Shown here piece by piece: positions 17,013 to 25,417 of a DNA stretch of 64,000 nucleotides; position 1 is the stretch's first letter, and each line of letters begins with the position of its first letter. A program made the translations under genes and the position numbers. Source of the stretch: Rhizobacter sp. Root1221 (GTDB taxonomy: Bacteria; Pseudomonadota; Gammaproteobacteria; Burkholderiales; Burkholderiaceae_C); contig NZ_LMDI01000056.1 in assembly GCF_001425785.1 (NCBI RefSeq), positions 23,507-87,506 on the forward strand, read 5' to 3'. Below the pieces are notes generated by a model. It was not told the origin of the DNA. It saw only the letters and a list, made by a program, of their open reading frames with translations, and made no database searches.

Positions 17013-18026
17013 ATGACCAAACGCATCAGCCTCACCCAGTACCTGATCGAGCAGCAGCGGTTGCACGGGCACATCCCGTCGCAGCTGCGCCTGCTGATCG
17101 AGGTGGTGGCCCGCGCCTGCAAGCGCATCAGCATCAGCGTCAACAAGGGCGCGCTCGGTGACGTGCTCGGCACGGCCGGCAGCGAGAACGTGCAGGGCGA
17201 GGTGCAGAAGAAGCTCGACATCATCGCCAACGAGGTGCTGATCGAAGCCAACGAATGGGGCGGTGCACTCGCCGCCATGGCGAGCGAGGAAATGGAAGGC
17301 ATCTACGTGGTGCCCAACCGCTACCCGCAAGGCGAGTACCTGCTGCTGTTCGACCCGCTCGACGGCTCGAGCAACATCGACGTGAACGTCAGCATCGGCA
17401 CCATCTTCTCGGTGCTGAAGAAGCCCGACGGCGGCCACGGCGTGAGCGAAGGCGACTTCCTCCAGCCGGGCGACCAGCAGGCCGCGGCCGGCTACTGCGT
17501 GTATGGCCCGCAGACCACCCTCGTGCTCACCGTGGGCGACGGCGTGGCCATGTTCACGCTCGACCGCGAGCAGGGCTCGTGGGTGCTGACCGCCGACGAC
17601 GTGCAGATCCCGGCCGACACCAAGGAATTCGCGATCAACATGAGCAACATGCGGCACTGGGCCCCGCCGGTGAAGCAGTACATCGACGAATGCCTGGCCG
17701 GCAAGACCGGCCCGCGTGGCAAGGACTTCAACATGCGCTGGATCGCCAGCATGGTGGCCGACGTGCACCGCATCCTGACCCGCGGCGGCGTGTTCATGTA
17801 CCCGTGGGACCAGCGCGAGCCCGAGAAGGCCGGCAAGCTGCGCCTGATGTACGAGGCCAACCCCATGAGCTTCCTGATCGAGCAGGCCGGTGGCGCCAGC
17901 ACGAACGGCCACGAACGCATCATGGGCCTGCAACCCGCGAAGCTCCACGAGCGGGTCAGTGTGGTGCTTGGCTCGAAAAATGAAGTGGATCGTGTCACCC
18001 AGTACCACTTGAACGCCAAAAGCTGA
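17013..18026 (+). CDS. fbp: Fructose-1,6-bisphosphatase class I
   Basis: A 337-residue gluconeogenic or Calvin-cycle enzyme that hydrolyses fructose-1,6-bisphosphate to fructose-6-phosphate with Mg2+. The class I metal and phosphate motif [20 protein letters not shown] is clear near residue 112. Other conserved parts are [20 protein letters not shown] and the substrate region [14 protein letters not shown]...GGVFMYPWD, and the sequence [17 protein letters not shown] near the C-terminus. The gene lies 25 bp after pepN, perhaps in the same transcript, and is followed by the tRNA-Thr promoter. Confidence 0.97.
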   Translation: MTKRISLTQYLIEQQRLHGHIPSQLRLLIEVVARACKRISISVNKGALGDVLGTAGSENVQGEVQKKLDIIANEVLIEANEWGGALAAMASEEMEGIYVVPNRYPQGEYLLLFDPLDGSSNIDVNVSIGTIFSVLKKPDGGHGVSEGDFLQPGDQQAAAGYCVYGPQTTLVLTVGDGVAMFTLDREQGSWVLTADDVQIPADTKEFAINMSNMRHWAPPVKQYIDECLAGKTGPRGKDFNMRWIASMVADVHRILTRGGVFMYPWDQREPEKAGKLRLMYEANPMSFLIEQAGGASTNGHERIMGLQPAKLHERVSVVLGSKNEVDRVTQYHLNAKS

Positions 18027-18037
18027 AAATTCTGATC

Positions 18038-18043
18038 TATAAT
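18038..18043 (+). promoter_or_regulatory. -10 hexamer of the tRNA-Thr promoter
   Basis: A perfect TATAAT lies 35 bp upstream of the tRNA. The -35 region is weak (GCCAAA at the 17-bp position). A GC-rich CGAGGGC discriminator follows, as expected for a stringently controlled stable-RNA promoter. Confidence 0.6.
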
Positions 18044-18078
18044 CGAGGGCTTCACAGGTCCTCGGACTGCAGTGAAAC

Positions 18079-18154
18079 GCCGGTGTAGCTCAGTTGGTAG
18101 AGCAGCGCATTCGTAATGCGAAGGTCGGGAGTTCGACTCTCTTCTCCGGCACCA
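18079..18154 (+). tRNA. tRNA-Thr (anticodon CGU)
   Basis: A 76-nt cloverleaf: acceptor GCCGGTG with CTCCGGC, D arm GCTCAGTTGGTAGAGC, anticodon arm GCGCATTCGTAATGCGA with CGT in the loop, T arm GGGAGTTCGACTCTCTT, and an encoded CCA end. The acceptor has an unpaired T-T at the sixth position and the T stem has two G-T pairs. The anticodon region is the same as in the E. coli CGU isoacceptor as I recall it. Confidence 0.95.
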
Positions 18155-18159
18155 ATGCC

Positions 18160-18190
18160 AAGGGCCCTGCAACTGCTGCAGGGCCCTTTT
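18160..18190 (+). terminator. Rho-independent terminator of tRNA-Thr
   Basis: AAGGGCCCTGCA, a five-base loop, TGCAGGGCCCTT and a short T run form a perfect 12-bp stem immediately behind the tRNA. Confidence 0.92.
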
Positions 18191-18309
18191 GCTTGGGGCG
18201 CAAGCGGCGTGTGGACTCGTCCAGCGTGTCGGCCATGGCATTCACCCGCGTCGCCAGGCGACCCAGCTCGTCCCCACGGGTGACGGTCCGTCGGGGTCAT
18301 GCAGCAAGG

Positions 18310-18624
18310 TCAGCGATAGTCCTCTTCGCGTTGGTGCCGAACCGCCAGCACCACGATGCTCGATGAACTCGCGATTTCGTAGAGCGCGACGTACCCGGTA
18401 GCGCCGAACGGGATGATGAGGTCCCGCCGCGTCGGGCTCTTGCCAGCTTTGCGGAAGCTGTAGGGCGTTGTGGCCAACTGGTTCAGAGCGACCGAGCGGA
18501 CGGCCTCGATGGCGGCCTGGGCCAAGTCGAGGTCTTCAACCGTCTCGGCCCTGTCGAACAAAAAGTCAAAGAGGCGCGTCAAATCGTCGTCGGCCGCCGC
18601 ACTGAAGCGAACGGCGAACTTCAT
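18310..18624 (-). CDS. ParE/RelE-superfamily toxin
   Basis: A 104-residue toxin of the ParE type, whose members poison DNA gyrase; RelE relatives cut mRNA. It starts KFAVRFSAAADDDLTRLFDF, the typical beta strand and helix, has IEAVRSVALNQLATTPYSFRKAG in the middle, and ends with GYVALYEIASSSSIVVLAVRHQREEDY, the common ParE C-terminus (VAVLRVLHQRRD-like). It overlaps the preceding antitoxin gene by four bases (ATGA), the usual antitoxin-toxin order. The C-terminal residues favour ParE over RelE. Whether it is active is not shown. Confidence 0.85.
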   Translation of the reverse strand: MKFAVRFSAAADDDLTRLFDFLFDRAETVEDLDLAQAAIEAVRSVALNQLATTPYSFRKAGKSPTRRDLIIPFGATGYVALYEIASSSSIVVLAVRHQREEDYR

Positions 18625-18893
18625 CCGCCAAGCTGCTTGCGTTTGGCGTTCAGCTTCGCCTGCAGCTTGACCAAGACTTCATCCGCGGACACAGACACGC
18701 CGGTGCTTTGGTAGTGCTCCCAGGCGACTTGGCCGCGCTCATGGAAGCGCGTTTGCACACGCCGGAACTCGACGGCGCTGCGCACAGAGGCTTCGACAAA
18801 CTCAGAAAGGGTCTCGCCCTGCTGCAGCACAGCTTCAAGCTCGGCGCGGAGCTCGGGCTCGACACGGACTTGGGGAATGACGGCGGACTTCAT
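18621..18893 (-). CDS. YlcI/YnfO-type antitoxin
   Basis: A 90-residue partner of the ParE-type toxin. The N-terminus IPQVRVEPELRAELEAVLQQ GETLSEFVE looks like a ribbon-helix-helix DNA-binding segment; the remainder, with GQVAWEHYQSTGVSVSADEV and a basic C-terminus KLNAKRKQL, is the toxin-neutralising part. The start at 18893 (MKSAVIP) leaves out a non-conserved extension. The RHH part would let the pair repress their own promoter, which should lie in 18,894-19,028. The pair sits next to a tRNA gene, a frequent landing place for mobile modules, though no integrase or direct repeat is visible. Confidence 0.8.
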   Translation of the reverse strand: MKSAVIPQVRVEPELRAELEAVLQQGETLSEFVEASVRSAVEFRRVQTRFHERGQVAWEHYQSTGVSVSADEVLVKLQAKLNAKRKQLGG

Positions 18894-19028
18894 GACCAGC
18901 AGTGTATTGCGTTTGCGTTGCGCAAGCCAACCTATCTCCCGCCACACCATCCATTCCTGGGCCCGGTGCTTCGCTGCCGGGGCGGAGCATCCAAACTACC
19001 CCGGGTGGGCACCAACCTGGTCCGACTC

Positions 19029-20159
19029 TCAGGCCTTCTGCAACGCGGGGGCCGTCGGCACGCCGGCCAGCAACTCACCCGCAGCGCCCAGCACCCGCTC
19101 CGGTGCCATCGTCTCCAGGCACTGGCTCAGGCTGTTGTCGTGGCGATCGCAGCCAGCGCCGTTGCACGGCACGCACGCCTGGTTGCCCTGCAGCAGGATC
19201 ACGTTGTTACGGCGCTGGTGGTAGCCGCTGCGTTCGTAGGGCGGGTGTGGCAGGCCGTCCACCGGCACCGGCCCCCACAGGTTCGGGTCCACCGGGCCGT
19301 ACAACGCCACCACCGGGGCACCGCAGGCGGTGGCCAGGTGGGTGATCGAGGTGTCGGGGCCGATGAACAGCGCGGCGTCCGACAGCAGCGTGGCGAGCTG
19401 GTTGAAGTCGAGCCGGCCGCACACATCGAGCACGCCCGGCGCGCCGGCCAGCTGCACCACGTTGGCCACGAAGTCGCGGTCGCCGGCCGACGGGCCACCG
19501 GTGAGCACCACCTGGCGGCCCTGCCGCGCGAGCCCGGCCACCACCTCGGCACAGTGGGCGAGCGGGTATTGCTTGTAGCGCACCCGCGACGGCGTCTGCA
19601 TCACCACATAGCCCGGGACCAGCCGCGAGGCGATGTCTTCCGGCAAGGGCCGCGAGGCAGGCGGAATCACCTTCGAAGGCGGCGACGGGACCCACGGCGC
19701 GAGCAGGTTCAGCTTCTCGCGCGCGGCATGGCCTTGTTGGCCGCCGAGATCCACCGAGTGCGCCAGCATGCGGCGCTTCCAGCGGCCCTTCGGCCCGGCA
19801 GGCACCTGTCCGCTGCGCGTGCGGGCGGCGATGAGCCCGTACAGGTGGGCGCGGTCGCTGTACTGGGCGATCAGCGCGAGGTCGTAGCGGCGCCACAGCG
19901 ACCGGATCAGCGGCCACGACCGGCGCCAGCCCGCGCCGGGTGCCACGTTGATGAGTTCACCGATGTCCGGGTTGCCCTCCAGGATGGCCAGCGTGCCGGA
20001 GAACCCCAGCACGTCGATGCGGGCGTTCGGCCAGCGCAGCCGCGCCGCATGGACGAGCGGGGTGGCGAGCAGCACGTCGCCGATCTGCCGCGTCACGATG
20101 ACGAGGATGCGCTGGAAGGTGTCGCCATCGCGCGTCGGGGCGCCGGGTAGCCGCGTCAT
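19029..20159 (-). CDS. Glycosyltransferase family 9 (heptosyltransferase-like)
   Basis: A 376-residue GT-B fold enzyme of the ADP-heptose:LPS heptosyltransferase family, expected to act on the cytoplasmic face during lipopolysaccharide core assembly. N-terminal ILVIVTRQIGDVLLATPLVHA and the C-terminal nucleotide-sugar region SDAALFIGPDTSITHLATACGAPVVALYGP are diagnostic for GT9. The tail contains a cysteine cluster CVPCNGAGCDRHDNSLSQC, seen in WaaQ-like members. Whether it adds heptose or another sugar cannot be decided. It is divergent from the VanZ gene. Confidence 0.88.
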   Translation of the reverse strand: MTRLPGAPTRDGDTFQRILVIVTRQIGDVLLATPLVHAARLRWPNARIDVLGFSGTLAILEGNPDIGELINVAPGAGWRRSWPLIRSLWRRYDLALIAQYSDRAHLYGLIAARTRSGQVPAGPKGRWKRRMLAHSVDLGGQQGHAAREKLNLLAPWVPSPPSKVIPPASRPLPEDIASRLVPGYVVMQTPSRVRYKQYPLAHCAEVVAGLARQGRQVVLTGGPSAGDRDFVANVVQLAGAPGVLDVCGRLDFNQLATLLSDAALFIGPDTSITHLATACGAPVVALYGPVDPNLWGPVPVDGLPHPPYERSGYHQRRNNVILLQGNQACVPCNGAGCDRHDNSLSQCLETMAPERVLGAAGELLAGVPTAPALQKA

Positions 20160-20387
20160 CGGGGTGTCCCGACCGTGCCGGGGTAGAAGTCCATGGGCGC
20201 CATGTTACCGGGATGGCAACGTTGTTGCGCGAGCTGGAACCCCGCGCGGACCACAAATCGGGCGTGTCACCCCACCCCCTGCGGCCGCCGTTCACACAAC
20301 CATCACACCGGCCGCGCAGCCACCACCCACGACCTTCATCGGGCCGCGCTAGAGTGGATGCATCCGCCCCGAACGCCCACCTGCGCC

Positions 20388-20813
20388 ATGCCCCATCCCT
20401 CCCACCCCGCCCGCTGGATCGACCTGGCCACCGCCACCCGGCCCTGGCGCATCACGTCGGTGCTGCTGATGCTGGTGGTCACGGTCCTCGCACTGATGCC
20501 CACGGTGCCCCGCGACCTCTCGCTCGGCTGGGACAAGCTCAACCACGCCTCCGCTTTCTGCGCGCTGGCCATCACATGGCGGCTCGGGTTCCCGGGCAGC
20601 TGGTGGCGCTGGGTGCAGCTCGCCGCGGGGCTGATGCTGCTGGGCGGGGCCATCGAGGTGGCGCAGCATTTCGTGCCAGGCCGCCAGGCGGATGCGGCCG
20701 ACCTGCTGGCCGACGGCATCGGCGTGGCCGCCGGTTTGGCAGCGGCCGCGGCGCTGGAATGGCTGCTGCGGCGGCGTTTGCCCCTGTCGCCGGTGGGGCC
20801 CCGTGCCGGTTGA
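20388..20813 (+). CDS. VanZ-family membrane protein
   Basis: A 141-residue membrane protein with about four helices. ITSVLLMLVVTVLALMPTVP is the first, followed by the conserved WDKLNHASAFCALAITWRL segment, then GLMLLGGAIEVAQHFVPGRQADAADLLADGIG, the VanZ signature with the E-x-x-Q and D-x-x-x-N-like polar residues. VanZ-type proteins are associated with low-level teicoplanin resistance in enterococci, but chromosomal relatives have no established role. The start at 20388 was chosen because the upstream frame is low-complexity and non-conserved. Confidence 0.82.
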   Translation: MPHPSHPARWIDLATATRPWRITSVLLMLVVTVLALMPTVPRDLSLGWDKLNHASAFCALAITWRLGFPGSWWRWVQLAAGLMLLGGAIEVAQHFVPGRQADAADLLADGIGVAAGLAAAAALEWLLRRRLPLSPVGPRAG

Positions 20814-20855
20814 CGCAGAATTGGGGCCGTCACAGCTGCAGCGGAACGCCCCACC

Positions 20856-21404
20856 ATGACTTCCCACGTTGAAACCATCACCCTTGGCGGCGGCTGCTTC
20901 TGGTGTGTCGAAGCGGTATACGAGCAGGTCGAAGGGGTGGTGTCCGTCGAGTCGGGCTATTGCAATGGCCACGTGAAGAACCCGAGCTACGAGCAGGTGT
21001 GCTCCGGCGACACCGGCCACGCCGAGGTCGTGCGGGTCACCTTCGATCCCACACGCATCGGCCTGCACCAGTTGCTGGAGATCTTCCTGGTCGTGCACGA
21101 CCCCACCTCGTTGAACCGCCAGGGCAACGACATCGGCACGCAGTACCGCTCGGGCATCTACTACGAAAGCGCCGAACACGAACGGGTGGCGCGCGAAGTG
21201 CTCGGCGAACTCGCCCTGAGCGGTGTGTACAACACCCCCATCGTCACCGAGCTGGCACCGCTCGCGAACTACTCGCGCGCGGAGGAATACCACCAGCACT
21301 ACTTCGCGCAGCACCCTGGCCAGGGCTATTGCGCGTTCGTGGTGGCACCCAAGGTGGAAAAGTTTCGCAAGACGTTCACACGGCACGTGAGGCAAGCGCA
21401 GTAA
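20856..21404 (+). CDS. msrA: Peptide methionine (S)-S-oxide reductase
   Basis: A 182-residue enzyme that repairs oxidised methionine. The active-site motif GGGCFWCVEAVYEQ appears at residues 11-24, with the catalytic first Cys. GYCNGHVKNPSYEQVCSGDTGHAE and the conserved HDPTSLNRQGNDIGTQYRS stretch follow. A resolving cysteine is present near the C-terminus (GQGYCAFVV). It starts 42 bp after the VanZ gene and is probably in the same transcript. Confidence 0.96.
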   Translation: MTSHVETITLGGGCFWCVEAVYEQVEGVVSVESGYCNGHVKNPSYEQVCSGDTGHAEVVRVTFDPTRIGLHQLLEIFLVVHDPTSLNRQGNDIGTQYRSGIYYESAEHERVAREVLGELALSGVYNTPIVTELAPLANYSRAEEYHQHYFAQHPGQGYCAFVVAPKVEKFRKTFTRHVRQAQ

Positions 21405-21442
21405 GATGCACCCGCCCGTCCCGCGGGCCTCCAAGCTGTCCC

Positions 21443-21793
21443 ATGCCGATCCGTTCCCTGCGCCGCCTCACCCACCTCCGCGACTGGCTCGTCCCGTTCG
21501 CGCTGGTGCTGTTGTTGCTATCGCAGTCGATCGCGCTCGCCCACCGCATCGTCCACGCCCCCGGCCACACGGCCGTGGCGTCTGCACGCGACACCGGTCT
21601 TTTTGCCGACCACTCGGCGAACGACTGCCAGCTGTTCGACCAGCTCGCCCCCGCCGACCTCGCGCCCGCCCCCGTGCTGGCGCTGAGCTTCGCGCTCGAC
21701 ACGGCCCCCGCCCCGGTGGCCGAACAAGCCGCGCCGCTCACGGCCCGGCTGCGCGCGTTCCGCGCGCGCGACCCCCCCATCCCTCTCGCCTGA
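21443..21793 (+). CDS. Small exported protein upstream of ZnuD-like receptor
   Basis: A 116-residue protein with a basic N-terminus and one hydrophobic segment (LVPFALVLLLLSQSIALA), probably a signal peptide ending before HRIVHAPGH. The mature part has several histidines and one cysteine in HSANDCQLFDQLAPADLAP. Similar short His-rich proteins are often found just before TonB-dependent receptors for zinc or copper in betaproteobacteria. That link is from memory and the function is unknown. A role as a metal-binding periplasmic partner is only an inference from its position. Confidence 0.6.
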   Translation: MPIRSLRRLTHLRDWLVPFALVLLLLSQSIALAHRIVHAPGHTAVASARDTGLFADHSANDCQLFDQLAPADLAPAPVLALSFALDTAPAPVAEQAAPLTARLRAFRARDPPIPLA

Positions 21794-21898
21794 ACCCATC
21801 CTGATGGTCCCGCCGGGCACGGTTGTGCCCGGCCGTCCGCTGATGACGGCGCCGCTTGGCGTGCGCCGTCGCGGCCCGCATTTCACGAGAGATTCCAG

Positions 21899-23947
21899 AT
21901 GTCCCGTTCCCTGCTCCCGCGCCACACGGCGCTGGCCGGCGCGCTCGCGCTCGCCTTTGTGTCCACCGCCCGCGCGCAAGCCGCGCCGTCCGACACCGTC
22001 ACCGCACTCCCGCCCGTCGTGGTCACCGGCAACCCGCTCGGCAGCACCGATGTGGCCCACCCCGCCACCGTGCTCGCCGGCGATGCGCTGGTGCTGCGCC
22101 GCGCCGGCACGCTCGGCGAAACGCTCAATGGCCTGCCCGGTGTGTCGTCCTCGTACTTCGGCCCGAACGCCAGCCGGCCCGTGATCCGCGGACTCGACGG
22201 CGAACGCGTGCGCATGCTCGGCAACGGCGCGGGGTCGCTCGATGCGTCCACCCTGAGCTTCGACCATGCCGTGCCCATCGACCCGCTGGTGGTCGACCGC
22301 ATCGAAGTGCTCCGCGGCCCGGCGGCACTGATGTACGGCGGCAATGCCATCGGTGGGGCGGTCAACGCGATCGACAACCGGATCCCGAAACAACCGGTGC
22401 AAGGGGTGTCCGGCTCGGTGGAAGGCCGTGTGGGCGGGGCTGAACGCGAACGCGGCGGCGCCGCGGTGGTGGAGACCGGCAACGGTGCCTTTGCGATGCA
22501 CGTCGACGCGTTCGGCCGCGACACCGAGGACTTGCGCGTGCCCAAGTACCGCCCACTCGAAGGCGGCCAGTTGCTCGACGAGACCAACCGCGTCCGCAAC
22601 TCGGCCAGCCGCACGAAGGGCGGTGCCGTGGGTGGCTCGATCTTCTTTGACAAGGGCTATGCCGGCCTGTCCGTCGACACGTACGACAGCCGCTACGGGG
22701 TGGTGGCCGAACCCGACGTGACGATCCGCATGAAACGCGACCACGTGGGCTTTGCCGGGGAGGTGCGTGACCTCGGCGGTCCGTTGAAGACGGTGCGTGC
22801 GCAGGTGAACCACACCGACTACCGCCACGAGGAAGTCGAAGGCACCGGCGAGATCGGCACCACGTTCAAGACCAAGGGGTCGGAACTGCGCCTGGAGGCC
22901 GAACATGCCCCCATCGGCAAGGTGCGCGGCGTGCTGGGCGTGCAGATCGAGGACATGGACTTCTCGGCCCTCGGCGAAGAAGCCTTCGTGCCCGACACGC
23001 ACACGCGCAAGCAGGCCCTGTTCGCGTTGGAGGAACTGCCGTGGGTCGGCGGCACACTGCAAGGCGGGCTGCGCGCGGAACGCGTCAAGGTGGCGTCGAG
23101 CGGTGACGCCGATCCGGCGGAACCGAAGTTTGGCGGTGCGGCCGAACGCACGTTTTCACTGGCCAGCGCGTCGATCGCGAACGTGTGGAAATTCGACACC
23201 GCATGGTCGCTGTCGGGCGGACTGAGCTACACCGAGCGCGCTCCCACGTCGTTCGAGCTGTATGCAAACGGCGTGCACGCAGCCACCGGTGCGTTCGAGC
23301 GCGGCGACACGTCGCTCGGCAAGGAAAAGGGCACAAACCTCGACGTGGCGCTGGCGTGGAAGTCGGGGCCGAACCACTTGCGCGTGGGGGCCTACACCGC
23401 ACGTTTCTCGCGCTTCATCTCGCTTGATGCCTCGGGTGACGCGGTGGACATCGTGGACGGTGGCACTACCGAGTCGTTCCCCGAGTATGTGTTCCGCCCG
23501 GTGCGCGCCCGGCTGAACGGCTTCGAGATCGAAGGGGGCCACCGCCTGCTCGATGGCGCGTGGACACTCGACGCGTCAGGCAAGATCGACCTCACGCGTG
23601 GCAAGAACCTCGACAACGGCGAGGCACTGCCCCGCATCGCGCCGCTGCGCGCCACAGTGGGGCTCGATGCCGCGCAAGGGCTGTGGTCGGGCCGCGCCGA
23701 AGTGGAACACGCCACGAAACAATCGCACGTGCCGAGCACCGACCGCGAAACCCCGGGCTACTCGATCGTGAACCTGGCGCTGAACCGCCGCTTCACGTTC
23801 GGCGAGTCGAACGACGGCCTCGTGTTCCTGAAGGTGACGAACGTGGGCGACCGGCTGGCCTACAGCGCGTCGAGCATCGACACGATCCGCGGCCTGTCGC
23901 CGCTGCCGGGCCGTGCGGTGAAGGCGGGGGTGCGCGTGACCTTCTGA
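21899..23947 (+). CDS. TonB-dependent receptor, ZnuD-like (zinc uptake)
   Basis: A 682-residue outer-membrane receptor. It has a signal peptide (SRSLLPRHTALAGALALAFVSTARAQA), a TonB box-like TALPPVVVTG, a plug with RRAGTLGETLNGLPGVSSSY, SRPVIRGLDGERVRMLGNG and DPLVVDRIEVLRGPAALMYG, and a 22-strand-type barrel ending GRAVKAGVRVTF with the required C-terminal phenylalanine. The plug resembles neisserial ZnuD, a zinc receptor, more than siderophore receptors. The 5' leader (21,794-21,898) has no obvious AT-rich Zur box, so zinc control is not supported by sequence here. Zinc import is inferred from resemblance. Confidence 0.88.
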   Translation: MSRSLLPRHTALAGALALAFVSTARAQAAPSDTVTALPPVVVTGNPLGSTDVAHPATVLAGDALVLRRAGTLGETLNGLPGVSSSYFGPNASRPVIRGLDGERVRMLGNGAGSLDASTLSFDHAVPIDPLVVDRIEVLRGPAALMYGGNAIGGAVNAIDNRIPKQPVQGVSGSVEGRVGGAERERGGAAVVETGNGAFAMHVDAFGRDTEDLRVPKYRPLEGGQLLDETNRVRNSASRTKGGAVGGSIFFDKGYAGLSVDTYDSRYGVVAEPDVTIRMKRDHVGFAGEVRDLGGPLKTVRAQVNHTDYRHEEVEGTGEIGTTFKTKGSELRLEAEHAPIGKVRGVLGVQIEDMDFSALGEEAFVPDTHTRKQALFALEELPWVGGTLQGGLRAERVKVASSGDADPAEPKFGGAAERTFSLASASIANVWKFDTAWSLSGGLSYTERAPTSFELYANGVHAATGAFERGDTSLGKEKGTNLDVALAWKSGPNHLRVGAYTARFSRFISLDASGDAVDIVDGGTTESFPEYVFRPVRARLNGFEIEGGHRLLDGAWTLDASGKIDLTRGKNLDNGEALPRIAPLRATVGLDAAQGLWSGRAEVEHATKQSHVPSTDRETPGYSIVNLALNRRFTFGESNDGLVFLKVTNVGDRLAYSASSIDTIRGLSPLPGRAVKAGVRVTF

Positions 23948-23969
23948 CGAGGGGGCCGGCCTGGCGCTG

Positions 23970-24605
23970 TCACGGCGCCAGGCGCTCGCGCACCCACACC
24001 CCACCGTCGAGCCGGTAGTGCAGGCGGTCGTGGAGGCGCGACTTGCGGCCTTGCCAGAATTCCCAGGTGTCGGGCACGAGGCGGTAGCCGCCCCAGTGCG
24101 GCGGCCGCGGCGGGTGGATCCCGTACTTCACCGCGGCCTTCGCGGCGTTGGCCACGAGCACGGCACGCGACGAGATGACCTCGCTCTGCGGCGATGCCCA
24201 CGCGCCCAGCCGCGAATCGAGCGGGCGCGAGTGGTAGTAGGCATCGGACTCCTCGTCGCTCACCTTCTCGACCGCACCTTCGATGCGCACCACGCGTTCG
24301 AGTTCGACCCAATGGAATTGCAGCGCGGCAAACGGGGCGCCGGCCAACTCGCGTCCCTTGTGGCTCTGGTAGTTGGTGAACCACACGAGACCGCGTGCAT
24401 CGAAACCCTTGACGAGCACGATGCGCGTGGAGGGCCGCCCGTTGCTGCCCACGGTGGCAAGTGTCATGGCATTGGGTTCGGGGACCTGGCCGTCGAGGGC
24501 CTGCTGGAACCACAGGCTGAACTGCTGCAGCGGATCGGCGGCCGAGGCCGTTTCGTCCAGCTCGGCACGTTCATAACTCTTTCGGAGGGCGGCGATGTCG
24601 GTCAT
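23970..24605 (-). CDS. pdxH: Pyridoxamine 5'-phosphate oxidase
   Basis: A 211-residue FMN enzyme making pyridoxal 5'-phosphate, the last step of vitamin B6 synthesis and salvage. FMN-binding residues appear in [27 protein letters not shown], and the conserved [20 protein letters not shown] near residue 180 contains the substrate-binding Arg and His. The end VWVRERLAP is the usual family terminus. The start at 24605 is chosen over 24626 because the ATG lies just behind a TATACT hexamer, which suggests a leaderless mRNA. It converges on the ZnuD-like gene. Confidence 0.96.
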   Translation of the reverse strand: MTDIAALRKSYERAELDETASAADPLQQFSLWFQQALDGQVPEPNAMTLATVGSNGRPSTRIVLVKGFDARGLVWFTNYQSHKGRELAGAPFAALQFHWVELERVVRIEGAVEKVSDEESDAYYHSRPLDSRLGAWASPQSEVISSRAVLVANAAKAAVKYGIHPPRPPHWGGYRLVPDTWEFWQGRKSRLHDRLHYRLDGGVWVRERLAP

Positions 24606-24617
24606 AGGTACAGTATA
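24606..24617 (-). promoter_or_regulatory. pdxH: -10 element for pdxH, probable leaderless transcript
   Basis: Minus-strand TATACT, then GTACCT, then the ATG of pdxH. With the usual 6-7 nt from -10 to the start site, transcription would begin at the ATG itself. No Shine-Dalgarno sequence fits in this space. A good -35 is not obvious. Confidence 0.5.
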
Positions 24618-24782
24618 GGAAAACACCCCGGGGACTTACCCTGGAGACTCGTCGCTTTTCCCCTCGGGAGAAGGCCTTAAGTAATGCCCCCACTGGTCCA
24701 CGCGCGTCAAACCGACCATTCTTGATACCAGAGTCCCGCCGATCCTGGACGGGGCCGAATCGTTTGAGAGCGAGGTGGCCGA

Positions 24783-25406
24783 ATGAAACCGCGGCCAGCA
24801 GTCATCGTCCTGGCAGCAGGCAGAGGAAGCCGCTTCCACGGGATGCAACACAAGCTGACCCAGGTCATCGGCACGTCCACCGTGCTGGCGACCACGCTCG
24901 TCAACGCCCTCGCCGCCGAAATGCCGGTGCTCGTCGTGACCACCGAACCACTCGCCGAGCTGGCGAGCCACCACGTCGCCACACGCGACATCGTGCTGCT
25001 GCCCGCTGCGGGCAGCGAGGCGAGCCTGGGCCTCGGCATGGGCTACTCCATTGCGGCAGGTGTGGCCGCACGGTCCAACGCGTCGGGCTGGCTCATCCTG
25101 CCGGCCGACATGCCACTCGTCCAGCCCGCCACGCTGCGTTCGGTGGCACGCCTGCTCGACCACCATCCGGTGGCGTATGCGCAGCACCACGGCAAACGCG
25201 GCCACCCGGTGGGGTTCTCGGCCGAGTTGTACTCCGAACTCGTGCGCCTCACCGGCGACGAAGGTGCGCGGCGGCTCATCGCCCGCTACCCCTGCAAGGA
25301 GATCGAGGTGGACGACCCGGGTGTGCTGCTCGACATCGACACCCACGAGGACCTCTCGCACGTGCGGGCCACCTACGCGATGTCGCCGTTCCGCAATTCG
25401 GTGTGA
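24783..25406 (+). CDS. MobA/MocA-like nucleotidyltransferase
   Basis: A 207-residue NTP transferase of the MobA-like family. The nucleotide-binding start VIVLAAGRGSRFHGMQHKL is present, followed by GSEASLGLGMGYSIAAGV, the metal-binding PADMPLVQPATLR, and GHPVGFSAELYSELVRLTGDEGARR, typical of MocA/YgfJ-type molybdopterin cytidylyltransferases. The remaining part has DPGVLLDIDTHEDL, the family's end motif. Molybdenum cofactor maturation is therefore likely but not proven, since no xanthine-dehydrogenase-type enzyme is in the window. Confidence 0.83.
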   Translation: MKPRPAVIVLAAGRGSRFHGMQHKLTQVIGTSTVLATTLVNALAAEMPVLVVTTEPLAELASHHVATRDIVLLPAAGSEASLGLGMGYSIAAGVAARSNASGWLILPADMPLVQPATLRSVARLLDHHPVAYAQHHGKRGHPVGFSAELYSELVRLTGDEGARRLIARYPCKEIEVDDPGVLLDIDTHEDLSHVRATYAMSPFRNSV

Positions 25407-25417
25407 GGCCGGGGCCG

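Noticed and set aside
21794..21898. Zur box or cobalamin riboswitch before the ZnuD-like gene
   Set aside because: No AT-rich palindrome of Zur type and no conserved B12-box; only GC hairpins.
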